A stretch of DNA of 64,000 bases from Echinococcus granulosus (lineage: Eukaryota; Platyhelminthes; Cestoda; Cyclophyllidea; Taeniidae): the NCBI RefSeq assembly GCF_000524195.1, contig NW_020170387.1:657980-721979 (forward strand). The letters are read 5' to 3'. The notes below the pieces were generated by a model, which saw nothing but the letters and a program-made list of their open reading frames with translations, was not told the DNA's origin and made no database searches. The stretch's first letter is position 1, and each line of letters begins with the position of its first letter. The translations under genes and the position numbers were made by a program. This document shows positions 22,718-38,561 of this stretch, piece after piece.

Positions 22718-25700
22718 AAATCCATGAAATCACGTCCCAATGGCTTCTTGTTCCCCTCCAGACACCCTTGAGTTGTTTAGTGTAAAGCAACTTAATAACT
22801 TACACGAAATCATATAATGCAACTACCAATAGAGCACATCATTACGCAAGTTATTCCATAAATATATGAAGATCTTGGTCGTGAAATTAAGGATAAAATG
22901 TAGGTAAGCTTTAAAGCCGCTCTGATACTCACCTTAACTATAGATTCAGATCATTCATTTTAATTCAAGAGAAGACAGACGCCTTATTTGGGAAGGGTGC
23001 AGCTAAGATTTCATAAGTGTAAACCCAGATCAAGGCGGGTGAGTTTGCCAAATTCTGTTGACTTGGCAACGCTTGTTATGGTTCTAGGAGTAAATAAAAT
23101 GCACGACGTCGGTGTTCATCGCATTGATGTTTCACTTCAACATGTCCACGTTGATGTGACAGCCGGGGAATAATTTATTGTATCAATTTCACACTGGTTT
23201 TGTCTTTTGTCAGGCACTCATCAAATCGGAGCGCAAGTCTACGTTTCATCCCTTGTAGTCAGTCATAGGGTTGCCTTTTTCAAAGATTTGCCCTCCTGCG
23301 CTGCTAAGCTTCCTCTTAATTTTAAATCTTTTACGCAAAAAAGCATTAAGATTGCTGTTTAAATCCATATCAAATGTCACCCGATTTCGCACACATCACA
23401 TGATAGAGGAGCATAAAAGAATTAAAAAGTTGCTCCGAACGGAATCCAACTGTCGCTGAAATTAATTCATTGATGCGAAATTTAGAGAAAAATGTCAGTT
23501 GATAAAAGCCATTTCATTCAATGCACTACTAAAATTGCTGGTCCACGTAGTTACTAGTTCTAGTCACCTTAATACCATTTTGCATGTTACTCTGATTATT
23601 AGTTTCGCATGCCTTTGATTTCCTGTTCGCAACCTCAGATAAGGTTCCAATATAGCCATGTATTATTGAACTAGGTTTCAGTTCCAGATTCTGAAATAGC
23701 CTACCTCTAAGGTTAACTTCATATGCTGAATTGGAACACCCAGAATAAGTAAAGTACAGTGTTTCTTTTTTATTATTTAATTTTCCCCTAAAAATGGTTC
23801 ACCATCTCCGTTCTGTGCACTGCTGTCTTCGTTTTGTAGGGGCACGCGTATTTAGGGGGAGTGCAAGAAAGACTCGAGTTACCCGAGCTGCAGAGCAGTA
23901 GCATCCATTTACTTTCCAGAATGCCATAACAAAAGGTGTCTCCGGTCTTTGCACATCGGCTTTGTCTGTCTTTCACCCACCCAAACGAGAGCCACTTTCC
24001 GAAGAAGCATTTTTAGCGACAGGTAGTGGAGCAAACTGGCCTCACTTTTTCATTACAGTCTTCATTTATTATGAAAAACAAAAAGACAAGGGTCAAGATT
24101 GCAGGGTGCATTTGTTTTGTTTCAATATCGTAACCGCCGAAGTCCTTTAATTCGGGTAGTTTTATTAATCTACCTATCAGTGCTTTATGTTTTATCACCA
24201 CGGTGATCCATGACCTATTTGCTTAAGGTCTGTAGGGCTACTATTGAGCGGCTCAAAGACAGAAGTTTCTAATTTTTCTGTTAATTTTACACTATCACCT
24301 AAAAGCCCAATTGTTAAACGTGTAGAGTCCATGAACATATGTTAATAAATGGGTCACTAAGCCAATTCTTGGGGTGAAATTTTAGATACTGAAGACCGAA
24401 AGACCAGATTAAGTAATCTAGTGAAATTAATTGGAAGTTATTTGCAAGTGCTTACAGAGCGTGAAATATCCTGACTGTTAAGTGGCTTTATTTAACGTTA
24501 GGTGTGTTCCTCACCAGTAAGCTGTCGCTACATGGAAACAACTAGGCAAATCAGCTTGATATGAAGGGTACTTTATGCAAAATGCTTCAATAAGTAGACG
24601 CGAAAGCAATCACTCCATTCAACTTACACTGCAAAAACTTAGTCTCGCCTTGTTTTTCAACTACTGTGCATTCACACAAGTGCATTAAAGTTGTTGCACA
24701 TGCTCCCACGTATCCAACTCACCGTTAACTATGGATCTCGGATAACGCAACGCCTTATCCCTGATTTCGTATCAAGGGCAGGATTTGTTTTAAGACCCTA
24801 TAACGATTGAGGTGCGATTTTAGGCCATCCTGGCATCAATGCGACTCTTTGCTAGTATCAATTAAATGTAACAACATATTCCACCACTGATTCACTTTAT
24901 TAACCATAGTAAACTGTGCAAGACTGCAAAGTGTCCAACAAAACATCTCTTGGAAGTCTTGCAATACAAGTGATTTTCCAGTGTTAAAGAAAAGCTATCC
25001 CACTCAAAATTATGTGCTATCTCTAGTTCAAAGGCAAGAAATACTGAAATTCAGGCCTTAAGCTCATCAAACGAAATTCTACTCACTAAATATCAAGACG
25101 ACTACGTAAATTCATCGGCACAGGTGAGCACACGAAGTGTAATTAGAGCATAGGCACTCAACTTTAAAAATCAAGATCTAGATCGTCATATTGCTGCTAA
25201 ATTGAAAAATTAGACTACAAAATACACTAAATTTTATCTCACGTGCATTTTATTTACCAAAATTGCTTCTCCACATCATAAAAACCAGGGCGTAACAACT
25301 TGGTTTTGTATTTAATTTGCTATTAATTTATCTTCTCGAATTAAAAAAAATACTTACATACGTTACGATTGCAAGTGTGTTCAGGCCAGTGATTTCGCCG
25401 CGCTTGACTCTTTTATCAATGGCTGTATAACACCGAGACGACTAATCTCCTATTAACTTGAAACCATTATTTCTCAACACTTGGTTAGTCGCAGAATCTA
25501 ATCCTTTTGATGATATGCAACGATAATCGAAATAGTATGTTTATCTGTTGAACATTTTTGCCCCCAAAATATTTTAACTCTTTAATGTCTTATTTCAGTT
25601 AAAAGTTATTTCCTTGAAAAATCAATCTTATTAATGGTAATATGGAGCTAAAATATTGTCTTAAAGCGAGCTTTTGTGGTTTTATAATGCCGCCTTCCAA

Positions 25701-28700
25701 TATGTCTTGCAATCATCGACTTTTAGAACGAATCGATCCGTGGTACATTACACTTTTACTTTTATACAGTAAATTAGTAAATGGTAATAGCTGCTGCTGC
25801 TCCAACATGGCTTCATCTAAGTTACACTAAATTTTATGCCCTCATTGAGTGCGATTCTGCTTTTTATCTAAGCGAGTTCTTGGTTTAGTGGCAACCCAAA
25901 AGATTATTAGGTAAGACTGTTTACATTTTGGAATAAATATCCGTCATCAACTATTCTGAACTCTGACATAGAATCAAGCTTAAAATGGCATCGCTTCCTA
26001 TTCCTTAAAAAATTTCAGTTGCATAACCTTTACTACCTGGCTCATTGGAACCCAAAAATATATCCTTCGAGAATTGCGTTTACAAGCAATATCGATTACT
26101 AATTTGTTGGTTTTTATTTTTAATCCATTTTAGAATGTATTTGTTAACTTTTACTTCCTTTAGTGGTAGTCCATTTACTCTCCGTAAGTGTTTAACGTCA
26201 CGGGTGCGCATAAATGGCTTGTTATCTGAATGCTGTATTCTTTACCGCATTTCATTCGTAAGGGAGCGAACAACGGGTTGAGCGATGGATGCTGATTGTT
26301 TGCAAGGATAAAGTTGTGAAGAATTAACATGGATAGGTGAGATAGGAGTAAAAGGGTATTAACAGTAGTGGACTAGCTACATGCACGAATGCCCGTTTAA
26401 TTGACCTACCACCACGTATGGCTTAATGGAAAAAAGGTAAAAATTAAGAAGGGAATAAATGGAGTTTTTATTTTACCGTTCCTTTGATAAGGTATTTGCA
26501 ATTATACGCAACCTCATCTCGATTTTAGAATTTTTGTAGCTTTTGGTCACTTTGACTCCTCTTCGAGTTAAATAAGGCACTACAAGCGTGATAAAAGTGC
26601 CTCCCAGTATTTGTGAAGTTTACCACAGCAGCCAGCAAATAAAGTCATCGTAAAGTCCGATTAAACACTGCATCGGAACGGTCTTGTCGATTTCCCTACG
26701 GGCGCCCTTATCGTTACACTCTGACCTGCATAATTTGCAAAAATCGTTTTGCTAAGAAATAGTCTCTTTAACCCTGCCTCTTAACTGTCACTGCTACATA
26801 AATGGAAAATCTAGCATGAATCGTGTGCTGATAGTGTCAAGGAAGTAGAAAATCAACATACTTGGCTACTTTTAAGGCATTGTAAATGGACCTTTCCAAT
26901 GGAAGAAAAACTTTGAAAATTGCTCTTCTGTCACCCACGCCAGGTACGCTCTAGAGCATTTCTTGGCACATTCGCATCCTTCAGTATTTTCCATGTGTGT
27001 GCTGTTAGTAGCACGAACAATTACGCAATCAAGGAAAGCTTTTAAGACTAATGAGTTTTAAAATATGCCTCATGGTTTTCACATTTACGATTTTATGGAG
27101 TTATCGAACATTAATTCAAAGGAAATACGAGCCCAAAAATGGCTTTCATGATTCTCGCTTCCCCTAAATTGCCAACTGATTGAGCCGCATAAATCGTCTG
27201 CTTAGTGCAATGGCTGATTTATTATTAGTGCTCTTCAAAACTAGATGTTTTAGGAGGTTTTTGTTCAAATCTAGCTAAGCCTCAATTCATACGTTAGTTG
27301 CAGACATAGAAGCACCAATCTTTCGTGATATGTAGCAATTCATTCCTGAGGTTAACTAAAATAATAACATTAGCTGTCGTTGGAGTAACGCATAAGCTCA
27401 CAAGTTTCCTAGACAACCACTTTAATCCTCTTTATGGGCCGCACAATCGCAGAGCCAAACATGAGTATCAGGCAAGCCTCCCTTTGATAAAGCCTTCATA
27501 TCCCTTTTGCAGTTGTTCTTGCAAAATAGGATGAAGTGACAGTTGAGTGTGTGTTCAGTCCACGTAGGCGCCTTCACAAGAGGAAAAAGATGTCATAATA
27601 AAGAAAGTTAGTGGAAAAATAGAACAGAACAATTTTTTGAATTGCTGGTGTGTGCTCTAGTGTCTCATCCAAGTATTGCGTTTAAAAGTTGCTGCTGTTG
27701 TTGTTTGAGATAATATATTCAAGTTTGTTTATGATATATGTGTGACTTCTTAATTGCTATTTTACTCTTCTTAAACCTCAAACACACATTCTGAATAAAG
27801 TCTCACAAAAATTTAAACACTCAAACCAAGGTTATCTTTAAAATGTCTCATATTTGTTTCTGCTTGTTTCTAATTAAATGATTCTGCACTTTCTTGATAA
27901 ATATTTTTAATAAACTTCCTTAGGTCACAATGCGAGATCGCGCTAAATAATACATGAAATAAAAACATCATTAGTAGGAATCGTAATAAAAATGAATTAT
28001 TTAATAAATTTCGCACACTTCGAGTGGGTTGGACGTCAGTTCCAACTGAATATGTTCGTAACACTCTTCTAGGCATCTATGCACGTTTCTTTGTTAGTTT
28101 TAGGAGTGTCTGATGCATTCGTCATCCTTTGAACGCTAATCTTTTCAAAACATCGAGTTTTATTTACAAAAGAAACCGGCACAGATCAACGCAAAGTGCT
28201 TAGGACTAGCAATCCTTCAAACTGCGCGAAATTACTGTTGGCATTCATTTCATTAAATTTCAGATAACCAAAATGAGCACTGGTCGCCTACTTCGAAGGG
28301 GTTTTTGGGATTATGGGCTTCAAGGCGATGTGTAGTACTTGTTGGACTCTTCGTTTCGGTTTCACAAGCACTCAAGTCACTGCCTTTGCAATTATGCTGG
28401 GAGCCATATGAATGCATTGAAAATGCAAATTCGAAAATATATGCATAAGTTAGCAATCTATCATCACCAAAATTTACTGTTTACTTAACTACCCGATTCT
28501 TTATTTATTTGGTAATTGTTGAATTTGTGAAACATCGTGTGCTCTGCTGTTTTGTTGGAATTTGATTATTTCTTATCTCTTCCCTCTTTAGTTAACCAAA
28601 ATCTGATTTTTGATGTGAGAATCAATTTCTAAAAAAAGATGAACCGTCTACCAAAGCTTCACTCATTTATGCAACTGAAAGTACAACTTTGTCATTTGTA

Positions 28701-30428
28701 GTCATTACCGTAACATACGTTTGACAAATTTGTCTACTGAACTTTGCGTCTTTCTATTTTATTTTGGTGTAAAAATTAATGGGTGCACAATTATTCCCCT
28801 ACTTCTGCATCCTGAATAATAAAAAAAGGTATTGCAAAGTCCATAAAAAACTTTTTAACAATCCAGTATTAAAATACGTTTTAACAAAACCAGCCGATTA
28901 CTACACTAAGCTTAAGCCATTTTTAACCTAGAATAGCTACGATCAAAATTGTACCTGTAATCATTAAAGCCGTGCTATAGCTATAAGTGAAATTACTTTC
29001 CAGAAATTTTATAAGGATCGGTGAATATTGCATAAACAAACATGTTTCGGCAAACGGAAGTGATAAAAAGGTAAAAAGTTGAAGCCTAGCCTTCTCACCT
29101 TCTCCGCGCAATATCCCAATGCTCACGAAATCTTTGCACAACTGGACTGATCAGGATATAAACGAAAACTAATGTCAAAAACAGCATTTGATCTAACAAA
29201 TTTCTAATACAGCTCGTTTTGAAACAAATTGGTCTTGACTCGCCATCCCGAAGGTAACGGTGTCGCCTTTCGCAGTTACAGGGGTCAAATTCGCATTTGC
29301 ATTAAGCGGAAGCTATTTATATGCCCCTTGAACATAAGATGACATTATTATGGCACATCAAATTTAAAATTTATAGAATTGATGGCAGGGCTTGATGTAA
29401 ATTAATAAAATGGTATTAAAATTTAAGCCCAAAGTGACATATTCGGTTGCCAGTAAAGTGAAATTCCTTGTTAACATTAGTGGGTGATTATTCATCATCG
29501 TCTATTCCTTCATTTGATTACCACTAAAATTCATTTATAGGACTCTGGGTTTGATAATTATTTCAGGGGACTGAAAGTTAAAATTTATGCAAGAATTACG
29601 CATTGAACATGAATTAACAAAGTTTCCTCCCGACTGCAATGTTTTTTTCCCATCAATGCTTCATGAATTTACCGACTTAAAATGGAGAGGAATTTTGGTG
29701 CAGTTCATATTCACTTTAAATTTAAATGCGGACGCACTTCAAGTTCTTTCCGAGTACGCTTTTATATTTTTCGCTGGCAATTGATTTCAAGCAACTGTTT
29801 GGTGTGCGTTGAGATATCTGGCTCATAAATGCATGAAAGTAATGTATTATGATTGCATACTAATCTAGTCAACTGAATTCTGGATGTTAACGTCATTAAA
29901 TGTTGAATTGTCTAATTCATTACAAGTTATTCACTAGCGAGTTGGGGTGCTTTGAATTCTCATAAAACTTCTTGCCATAAATGAACCCCTCAAACTGTTT
30001 ATGACATGGAACCATGCTTCTTCAGAAAAGAAACATGAATATGCTCAAATTGTTCACTAATGCATTCAAACGTTCATATTTTGTATTTAAGTGTTCTTGA
30101 TATATGCCTATCTAGTCTAACAAAAATATCTGTATAAGGCTTAGTGGCGTGTAAGAGCTCTCACATTAAAATCTCAAATATGTCTCTTCAATTAATGTAA
30201 AAATGGCTGCTTGCTTAAATATGTAGTTGTCCTAATTACACTGCATACTTCTTGGATAAACTTCTTCTGCTAAACTAAAGATGGAATATATTTTCCTATT
30301 ACAGTTCAAAGAGTCACCACAACTTTTATTAAAATGCATTGAATATTTTCTTGGAGCATTAGCTATTACTCAACTAAAGTCGGTGCTTTTGAAGCCATTG
30401 AGCTCTATTTTGAGGCAACCTACAAAAT

Positions 30429-30589
30429 TGTTTATTTAGCTCTCGGTTTTGGTAGCGCGCCACTTAGTGCCTCCGTCATTGTAACTCAGTCTAGTGACCT
30501 GAATTTAAGACCTATTCTACGTAGATAGTGAATATTCTGCCCAGATTTTATGCCTTTTTACGTCTTCAGGAAAGTCTCAGGGTGCTACA
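30429..30589 (+). repeat. LTR-like dispersed repeat, copy 4 (degenerate)
   Basis: It shares the block order of the copies near 3-4 kb: tttattt...ctcggttttggta, then cgcgccactt, then gaatattctgccc, then tttttacgtcttcagg, then gtctcagg..gctaca. The central ggcc..gggccatgcc block is not recognisable, so this copy is older or partly deleted. Same orientation as the others. Confidence 0.5.
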
Positions 30590-33500
30590 TATTCTCAGCT
30601 TTAAAGCGGCGTTTTCGTAACTATAGATCCCCATTCTAAGGCGAAGTATAATCAAAATTTTATTGCGACTGATTCATGAAGGTTCTGGTGAAGGTTACAC
30701 AACTTGCCCTTCAATTGTAGTGCCCCAAGGCTTCCTTGAAGCCGAAAGGATATAATACATAAGCAGAATGTATGTATATTTGGCATACAGTAGGGCTTGG
30801 GGCTACTGGCATGACCCAAATGCCAACGTCCCCGACGAAGATACGATAGCAGAGCACCTAAGTAGCCTCTTCACCAAAACCGCGTGTTAAACAAATCACC
30901 AACTTATTGCATATAACTTTCACAATGATTGTTAAAAGTCTGCTGTGACATGCTGAAAGTGTTACAAAACCGTGACTTTCCGCATTTAGGGAAATTTGAT
31001 GTGAGTGTTATTTTTTAAAAAAGAATGCCACTGTTATTTATTGTTAAGAAAGAGGCCAGGTTTTCTGCAACGTGTGCGGCAATTACTTGGAAACTTTGTG
31101 CATTTGCACTTTAACCCACCTTCAAAAGTGAGCTAAAGTTTGGTAAAGGAGGTGGCTGTGGGAGAATGAAACGCCGACTTCTAGTTGAAGCGTACATGGC
31201 TTTATATTTAGCACATTTACTTTGAATCCAACTTAAAATCGCTTTTGGATTTTGAGGATGTGTTACAGGTCTGTCGCTTTATCAAGCGGTACTTTGTAAA
31301 GTAAATGTAAAGGTAATTTGACTCAGTGTCTTGCAATCAAAAGGGTACAATCAAAGATGTTGCAAAAGTGTTCTAATAAAAAATCCGTAGACTTAGTAGA
31401 AAAAGAACTAACCCAATAAAACTCCCCTTCTTGGCGTAGCAATTTCAGCCACAAACCAAATTGTCAAAGCAAAGCACTGCTTCATTTCTTTGCCAGTAGA
31501 ATCCTGCCAGAAAACGTTCACAGCAGTGCTAGCGCACGCAATTTACTTGATTAAATTGTGAACACAGTATCCTCCTTTTTCCTTTCGTTTCTGATCAAAT
31601 GTTGTATTTTATAGACGTTTTTTAATAGTGTGTGGCGCAAGATAAATTATATTAGTCTAAATAAAGTTGTCCACCAATGCAATGCGTATAGTTGAGCATT
31701 GTAAAAAACAAAATTGGGATTATTTCGTCAACAAACGCCACTTAAGCAAAGAATTTGAACTTTACAGGATAAACGGTCCTGTTTAGCAAAATCATGACCA
31801 AATTTTGAATGATATTGTGATTCTTTGCATGCAGTAAGTCTTCTAGCCCTTCTTTATACGGTGAAATTTTTACCAGATAACAGACAGCCTAGCCTTACAA
31901 AACATCATCATCGATATCACAGCTTTCCTTTATAATTAAGGTAACATTATAGCACTTCCTCCTTTATTGTCTAAAGCCGCACTCATGATTTCATTACTGT
32001 CCCCCAATTTGCGTCTTTTTTCCATAATTCAAAGCATCATATTTTTATCATACCTATTATGAGAAACTTTGCGATCTCCTAAATTACTTTTTGCAGCACT
32101 ACTTGAATTCTAAAAAATAATGGAGAATTTTGTCTTCAGAATTGACTCGGTTTGCAGGCCCATCATCGACCAATCGTTGCCCACGTAACTGCGCCACAGC
32201 AAGCCGTAAACACTCCATTTAAAATGAGTCCTTAAAATCGCATTAGTCCAAAACACTAGAAATACTGGAATAAAACCAGGCACTTTATTTTCTTTTTTTT
32301 GCTATTTTAGAAGAAGGATGAAAGTACCAAATCAGTCAGCTTGGCTCATTTCTATCAAAATATGGCCATGTTTTAATCAGAGAATGCATGCCATGGCTTT
32401 CATACTTTGTGTTCTTGTGTTCACTAACTCAAAACTTATTTGGGGCACTGTCTTCCTTTATGCAATGAGACAACTACTTATCTCTCTTTTTAAACGTTCA
32501 GCCGTTCAGCCCTCATAGACAAAAGACAAATGAGGAATTATCTCCATCCTAAGTTGAATTAAACATGGATTTGTGAATTTAACCGCAATCAAAATTCACG
32601 GTTAATTTATGTTTGTTCGAATTTGTCAATCCAATACAAAAGTTTGCAAACACTCCTAAAATCGTCCTTTTGCTGGCTATTCAAGAAGTACCGCCACCTT
32701 TTTTATTTTTTACACAATACGTGGGAAACACTGGGTAATTAGTAACTGATTACTATGGCATTGTTGGATAAAGATCTCGACTGCTTTGTTTGTTAGATCC
32801 TGCTTTTGTAGTAGGCAGTCTCCATTACATCTAACAACTCCTCATTCTGTATAACGAGCACTGCAGCTTTTGTTTATGTTCTGGAAGCAAACATTAGGAC
32901 AACCTTTAATTCCCCGACAACCAATACGGTCCATCAATTAGAGGAAAAGACCTACTTAAACTCCGCGGTGGAGTTACATATTCCCAGAAATCTTTGTGTT
33001 TCTGAGAATGATAACTTAAAACATTCAAATATGCAAGCAAAATGTTTGGATTAGATTTTAGCTACTCAAGTGCTCCTATATATGCATATCTGATAGCAAA
33101 ACCGACAAGTTGGTAAACATGTCTTCTAAATTTTATTTAGACCCTTGGCCCATTTGCTGTTTTATTTACCTCTCAAAAAAAATGCACGCATTTCATGCGC
33201 ATTCTTTCGCTTTTAAATGCTGCTTTGTGGCATTCGTTTAGACATGGTTGCTCCACGAGCACTGATATTTCATCCACAGCCCGCGAATTAAACCACCACG
33301 GAATATTCCAGTTATTTCTCAGATTTGTATCCTAAGTCAGTTACTTCATCCAATTATGTAAAGTGTATTGCTTGCTGAAAGTGTCACTAGATGTGCACCA
33401 GAATGTGATACTTTCTGAAAAAATGCTACGGGCCTCATTTTACCAGCTTCATAAGTCACTTCATATCGTTCAAGCTCTTAGCTTAAAAACCTTTACTTCT

Positions 33501-34832
33501 ATTGGTGTAAGCTGTCAATTGGATTCAAGTGTTTCATGAGCCTTTATTTTTACTGATTGTGTAAGTAAAACAAGCCCGGAATGAAGTTCAGAGAAACTCA
33601 GGAATCTGCAAAATAGATTACATTTATATATCTCTACTGGCAACCAGAAAATTACTGTTGGAGGGTTAATGAATAATACTACAAGGTACAATGAAAACCT
33701 ATCTTCGCTTAAATTTTTTTCTCCAGAAATAAATTAGTCCTTGCATAGTATGTGTGGGCAATAGGTTCAATCAAATACAGGTATGCGCCGCTTTTCCATC
33801 TAAACTAAGACCTAACAGTTACTAAGTTCGATCAAATTTACCTCAGCTTCTGATATGTCTACATCTGTAGCTGTCAAAAATTTAGCTCAGCAAATCTAAT
33901 TTCACTACTACTTTAGCATATTCAAAGATTGTTAATGCTTCAACTCACCACTTTTGCTCAGCTCTGCGTAACTTTATCACATCACTTTATTTAAGCAAAG
34001 CGTTGTGTTTACTTATTCGTGCTATTTTAGTGACTAAAATGTTAGGCTTATACGGATACGGCTTGATGCGTAGTTTATGCCAACGATTATTAAGCGTTCA
34101 AAATGGGCATTTGTGATATTTTGTGGATACCTGCTTTAAAATTAGTACCTTTGTGGCCGGTACAAAAAGAGGCTTGTCTAAGAGCAGTTGATGACAGGTC
34201 GCGATACCATAAGGAGCAGAAGGAAATTGTACTTCGATTGAATGCTTGTTCCCCATTGTCGATCTTTCAATTGATGAGTTGGAAGCTCTGACACTATTCA
34301 TTAACAACACGATGACATTTTATGCGGTGCACAATTGAACCCTAGTTTGATGATGAAAGAGCATGTCACTTTTGCTTATTAAGCAAAATGCTTTCCTCAT
34401 AACTAGGTTCTAGTTAGAATGAACTATTTTTGTTCTTCAAATGATCATTTTTTTAAATAATATTACAAGTGTACTAAAAACAACCAATGACAGAACTTTC
34501 GCTCAGTCCCTCCTACCCATTAAAACAAAAATTCGCATTGAGACGCAGACAACCCTTAATGCGCACTTTTGTTTGACGTTGTGCGCGTTGAGGGATACCG
34601 AGGGACCAATACTAGTCTGCTGCGGTTTTTTATGGCAGACGCTGTTTCGGCATTTCACTATGTAATCTGGCCTGATAGTGAAAGGTGTATCTCTTCGCAG
34701 TTTCTCTTTTTCTGACACCAAAACCCCCAATTCGTTGGTGTTGACGATTTTTACAATGGCTTTGTTTTTATTTTTGTGCCACCGACATCACCCAATGCAT
34801 TCAATCAACATACAACATAAATATCATTGAAA

Positions 34833-34852
34833 AGTAATAATAATAATAATAT
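34833..34852 (+). repeat. AAT trinucleotide microsatellite
   Basis: A short uninterrupted run of TAA/AAT units (taataataataataatat). It lies in intergenic DNA with no neighbouring feature to suggest a role. Confidence 0.8.
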
Positions 34853-37800
34853 GAAATACGGCATCGATTGTTTTATTCCTCTTTTCTCTTCCACCAGAGA
34901 AATGTTGAGGCTCTAGATTATCGTTTCCGATCGCCAATCAAAGTACAAAAGCCTCTTTTTAAAATTCATGTTCTAAACTACTTGAAACTTCATTCTACTC
35001 TTCCTTTGGACTTATAACAAACAGCCTGCACTTGAAAGTAGAATTTGAGCTTCATTTAAGACAAAAGTTTCTTGTAAAGAGGGTAGGTGAATGGCGAATT
35101 GAAAGCATAGCATTTACATGGATAATGGTGTAAAATATTGCTACGTTTACAGCAAGCACGTGGTAAACTTTGTTTTATTATGCCGCCAAAGATTTCTGTT
35201 GTCAAAAATTAAAACACTGTTGATCGTACTTTAGTGTAATAAACTGGCCTTCCCATTGATTTAAACGGGTAAGCCCAATATAACACTTTGGTGGGTCTTA
35301 GAATCCACTGTATTTAGCAATATTTTATCTTAATGATAAATTACCTACAAAGTTTTCAAAATAATACCGCATCCAAGTATCCAAATCATTTTATGCTTTA
35401 GTCAGCTTTAATTACTTTGAAAAACACTGTACTCTATAGCTGAGGCAGTAGAAGAATCGGGAATGAATTAAAGCATTGCTTGAACTTTTTAGCCAAAATT
35501 AGCAAAAACATCTTTTGTTCGACACACCTGAAGAGATCTGCAATTCAGTTTAAACAGAAAACCCAAAGTTCTCCAAAGTCATGATCAATTATTGTTAGAG
35601 TTTCACTAACACTATGGATTTCGACACAAAGTGAACGGTTCCATAAGCTGATAACTTACGAGGTTCATGATGGTAATAAACGCCATAGCTACCCGACTCC
35701 ACACTGAGAAAGGGAAATTGGCAAAAGTCAACTATTATTTAGTTTGATTTCACTCCTTTGTATTTTCTGAGATCATTTTTAGATCAATGCGTCTAATGCC
35801 CCGAAAATCGCCCTAACTTGTACTCTATAAAGTGTGAAACAAATCACCATCTCACCCGCTTTTTCAAAGTCTACTCTTGTGCCGAATATTATAAACCGTC
35901 CGGTTAACAGCAGGCATAAACTAACTTAAAGCAAATATCAAGCATTGTCTCAGCTAATATCCAATTTACTATCTACAGCCTCGCAACATTGGTTGACTTT
36001 AACCTTCTAAAAGTACATACTTGCAGATTATTCTCCGAGGAAGTTTTATCAAAAGTAAAACTGCAAAGATTTTAATTTGCCAATACCTAGGCACAGCATA
36101 GCAAACTGTCCCTCAACACTTTGATAGCTGCAAGTGGTCACCACACAACCATGTGATTATTCGATTAACTGGTGATGCTTTTTTCCAATCATCGTTAATG
36201 AAACTGTATCTACACGGCCTTACTTAACTCAAACTCTTATTTACTAACGTAAATTAATGTGCCGAACCAACCTCAAATCGAACAATTGGCAAACCTAGGA
36301 GAGTAGTCGTCTACTCAGAGTTCAGCTTTCTAACTTACTTAATTGTGATGTAAGAATTTTCTCAAAAAATATCCACGTTCATTAAGGAGAAATGGGGCCT
36401 GGACGAAATGCGCTTCCCAATGTCTTCATCTATTACGCTGAGTGAATTTCTCACGAGTTGGGAATGTTTGGCTCGTTGAATTTAACAAAGGAAACCTGGG
36501 CATATTTTCAGCCCAAAGCGTAAAATATCAACGAAACTTACAGCAGTAGTAGACGTCAGCATTGGTCTAAAACTACTACTTCTCTTTTTTAATGAGAAAA
36601 CATGTAATTTTGCACCAAATTCATCATTACTTTACCAAAATGAAAGCAAAGCAAATTAAACTACTTGCAATTATGAAGATTGTCGGAATATGGGTGCTTT
36701 CCCCGAAAACAGGCAGTCCGGGTAGGGAAATGGTTTGCCACGTTTAGGCCGTTAAAGTGGTAGATCTCGCTTTGCAGCCATGATCTCAAAAACTTTACCA
36801 TGCCAAAAAACCCTCAATATCTTCGTATCCGGGACTTCACCATTTATTAAAACCCAGCTCTGGGTGTTTCATTAAAAAGGCGTACTTTTGAAGAAGCAGT
36901 CAGATTGCTGTCATAATGTCAGCCCTTTTGGCATGAGTCACTCGAAAGAAATAGTTAATGGAAGCCTCAAAAAATAATTCCTCGCCAAATAAAATTCGAC
37001 TTGGCTAATTCACAATCCTCACCTCTGATTAGTCAATGCCACTTCCTGGTTAGCTGAAGTACTTACTTAACCGAATTTTGTCGTAGCCTTTGTGTTAGCC
37101 ATAAAAACCATACACGGCTGCATTAGAGTACTCAGCAGTGAGACGGAAGATGTAGTAGTTTTCAGCTTGATAATACCGATATAATCAAAATGCCCCTCAG
37201 TACTACCCGATTCCCACCTCAAAAGCAAATAAAATTCTTCCGTAGCCTCCTTTTACGTATTCTCCTTTTAAGCTAACATCTGGTTTCGCCTCAAGAAACC
37301 ATTTCAAACTATCATCTTAGCATCTGAGTCGGTCACAATGATACGAATCACTGATTCTAAGTAACTATTCAGTAATGGTAGCTCTCACGCACGTGGTCAA
37401 ATACCCACGCTTTAATCCCAGGAATATCTTTACTTCTTAGGTGAGTTGATGACAATGACTTCCTGCAGCGTAAAAATGACTCACCCGAGCAACCAATCGA
37501 AAGCCCTCCCGATATTTGAAGTCTTCTAATACTTCAGTATCGCAACTTAATCACGGTCAAATTCACGTAACTATCTCTAGTCCCCCTTATTTTCACTGAG
37601 GCATGGCAAATGGCCTTCTTGAAGCAACTTGGGCACTCTCTTCTACTAAAAGTGATCGACGAATTAAAAACCGGTTCTCAACAGCCCTTCGTAAATAACA
37701 ATTTCTGTAGATTCAACCGAGTACAAGCGTCCGAATCACAGATTTGCATTTTGGGTCCAGAAGTTTATTCTTGCCAAGCTCTCTTCCATGGATAAGTTAA

Positions 37801-38561
37801 TTGGCTTGCGTTCTCACCGTGATAAGAAGTCACTGCTCCACACTGACTCTGGCCAATTTAAAGCAGTATCACAGATGCTCGATGATTCACAAATCTCAGT
37901 CTTTCTGAAATTCCAATAGGCACTAATAGGGGTTAATGTCAGAATCAGCTTTTGTAACATCAAAATCTAGTATAACTCAGTTGGAGGTCATAATTAAGTA
38001 ATGGAAATTGCTCTAACTCATTGTTTCAGGAAAAGGGAGCAAGTCAGTAAAATTATGTCCATACATGTGATTTGTTTTCATTGATGCACCACTATGCGCG
38101 AAGAAAAAACAATAGAGGGTTATGATGTGGATAAATAGTTTCTCGAACTAGGGAAATAACTGCAGGCGCACAAAATCCATCGGGCAACCTAGTACTGATA
38201 GGTAAATAAGTAGGTGTATAAGCACAGATACCCAGAGACGTACAGCGGGGGAGAGGAATGCATAGCTCTGAGACAGGGAAACGCAATGGCAGGTGGGTGG
38301 AGTGGTAGTAGGGAGGGAGGGAACTCAAAAAACTGGAATATATATGAGCGAGCAGACCCATATAGCATAAAACATTTCTGTTATTAGCAGTGCCGTAAGA
38401 TTGTGGAACATCTCGGTATGGAGGTGACGTCCATTGGTGTGGTGACATTGTTGATGTGTTGAAAAGTACACAGTAACAGTAGTACGTGAGATAAGGTGAA
38501 TGTCCGTTTTGCAGATAAGGTGGAATAGCCGATGAAAACGGACAAGGTGTCACTTCGGCCC

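Larger units (their letters stand above)
22718..38561. other. 16-kb intergenic region, no gene recognised
   Basis: AT-rich throughout. No open frame of convincing length or motif was seen on either strand; frames longer than 60 codons here have compositions expected by chance. It holds one LTR-like repeat copy (30429-30589) and a short AAT run near 34833-34852. The part just below 38.56 kb is expected to contain the 3' UTR of SNAP-25 on the minus strand. Small exons or RNA genes could be missed. Confidence 0.45.
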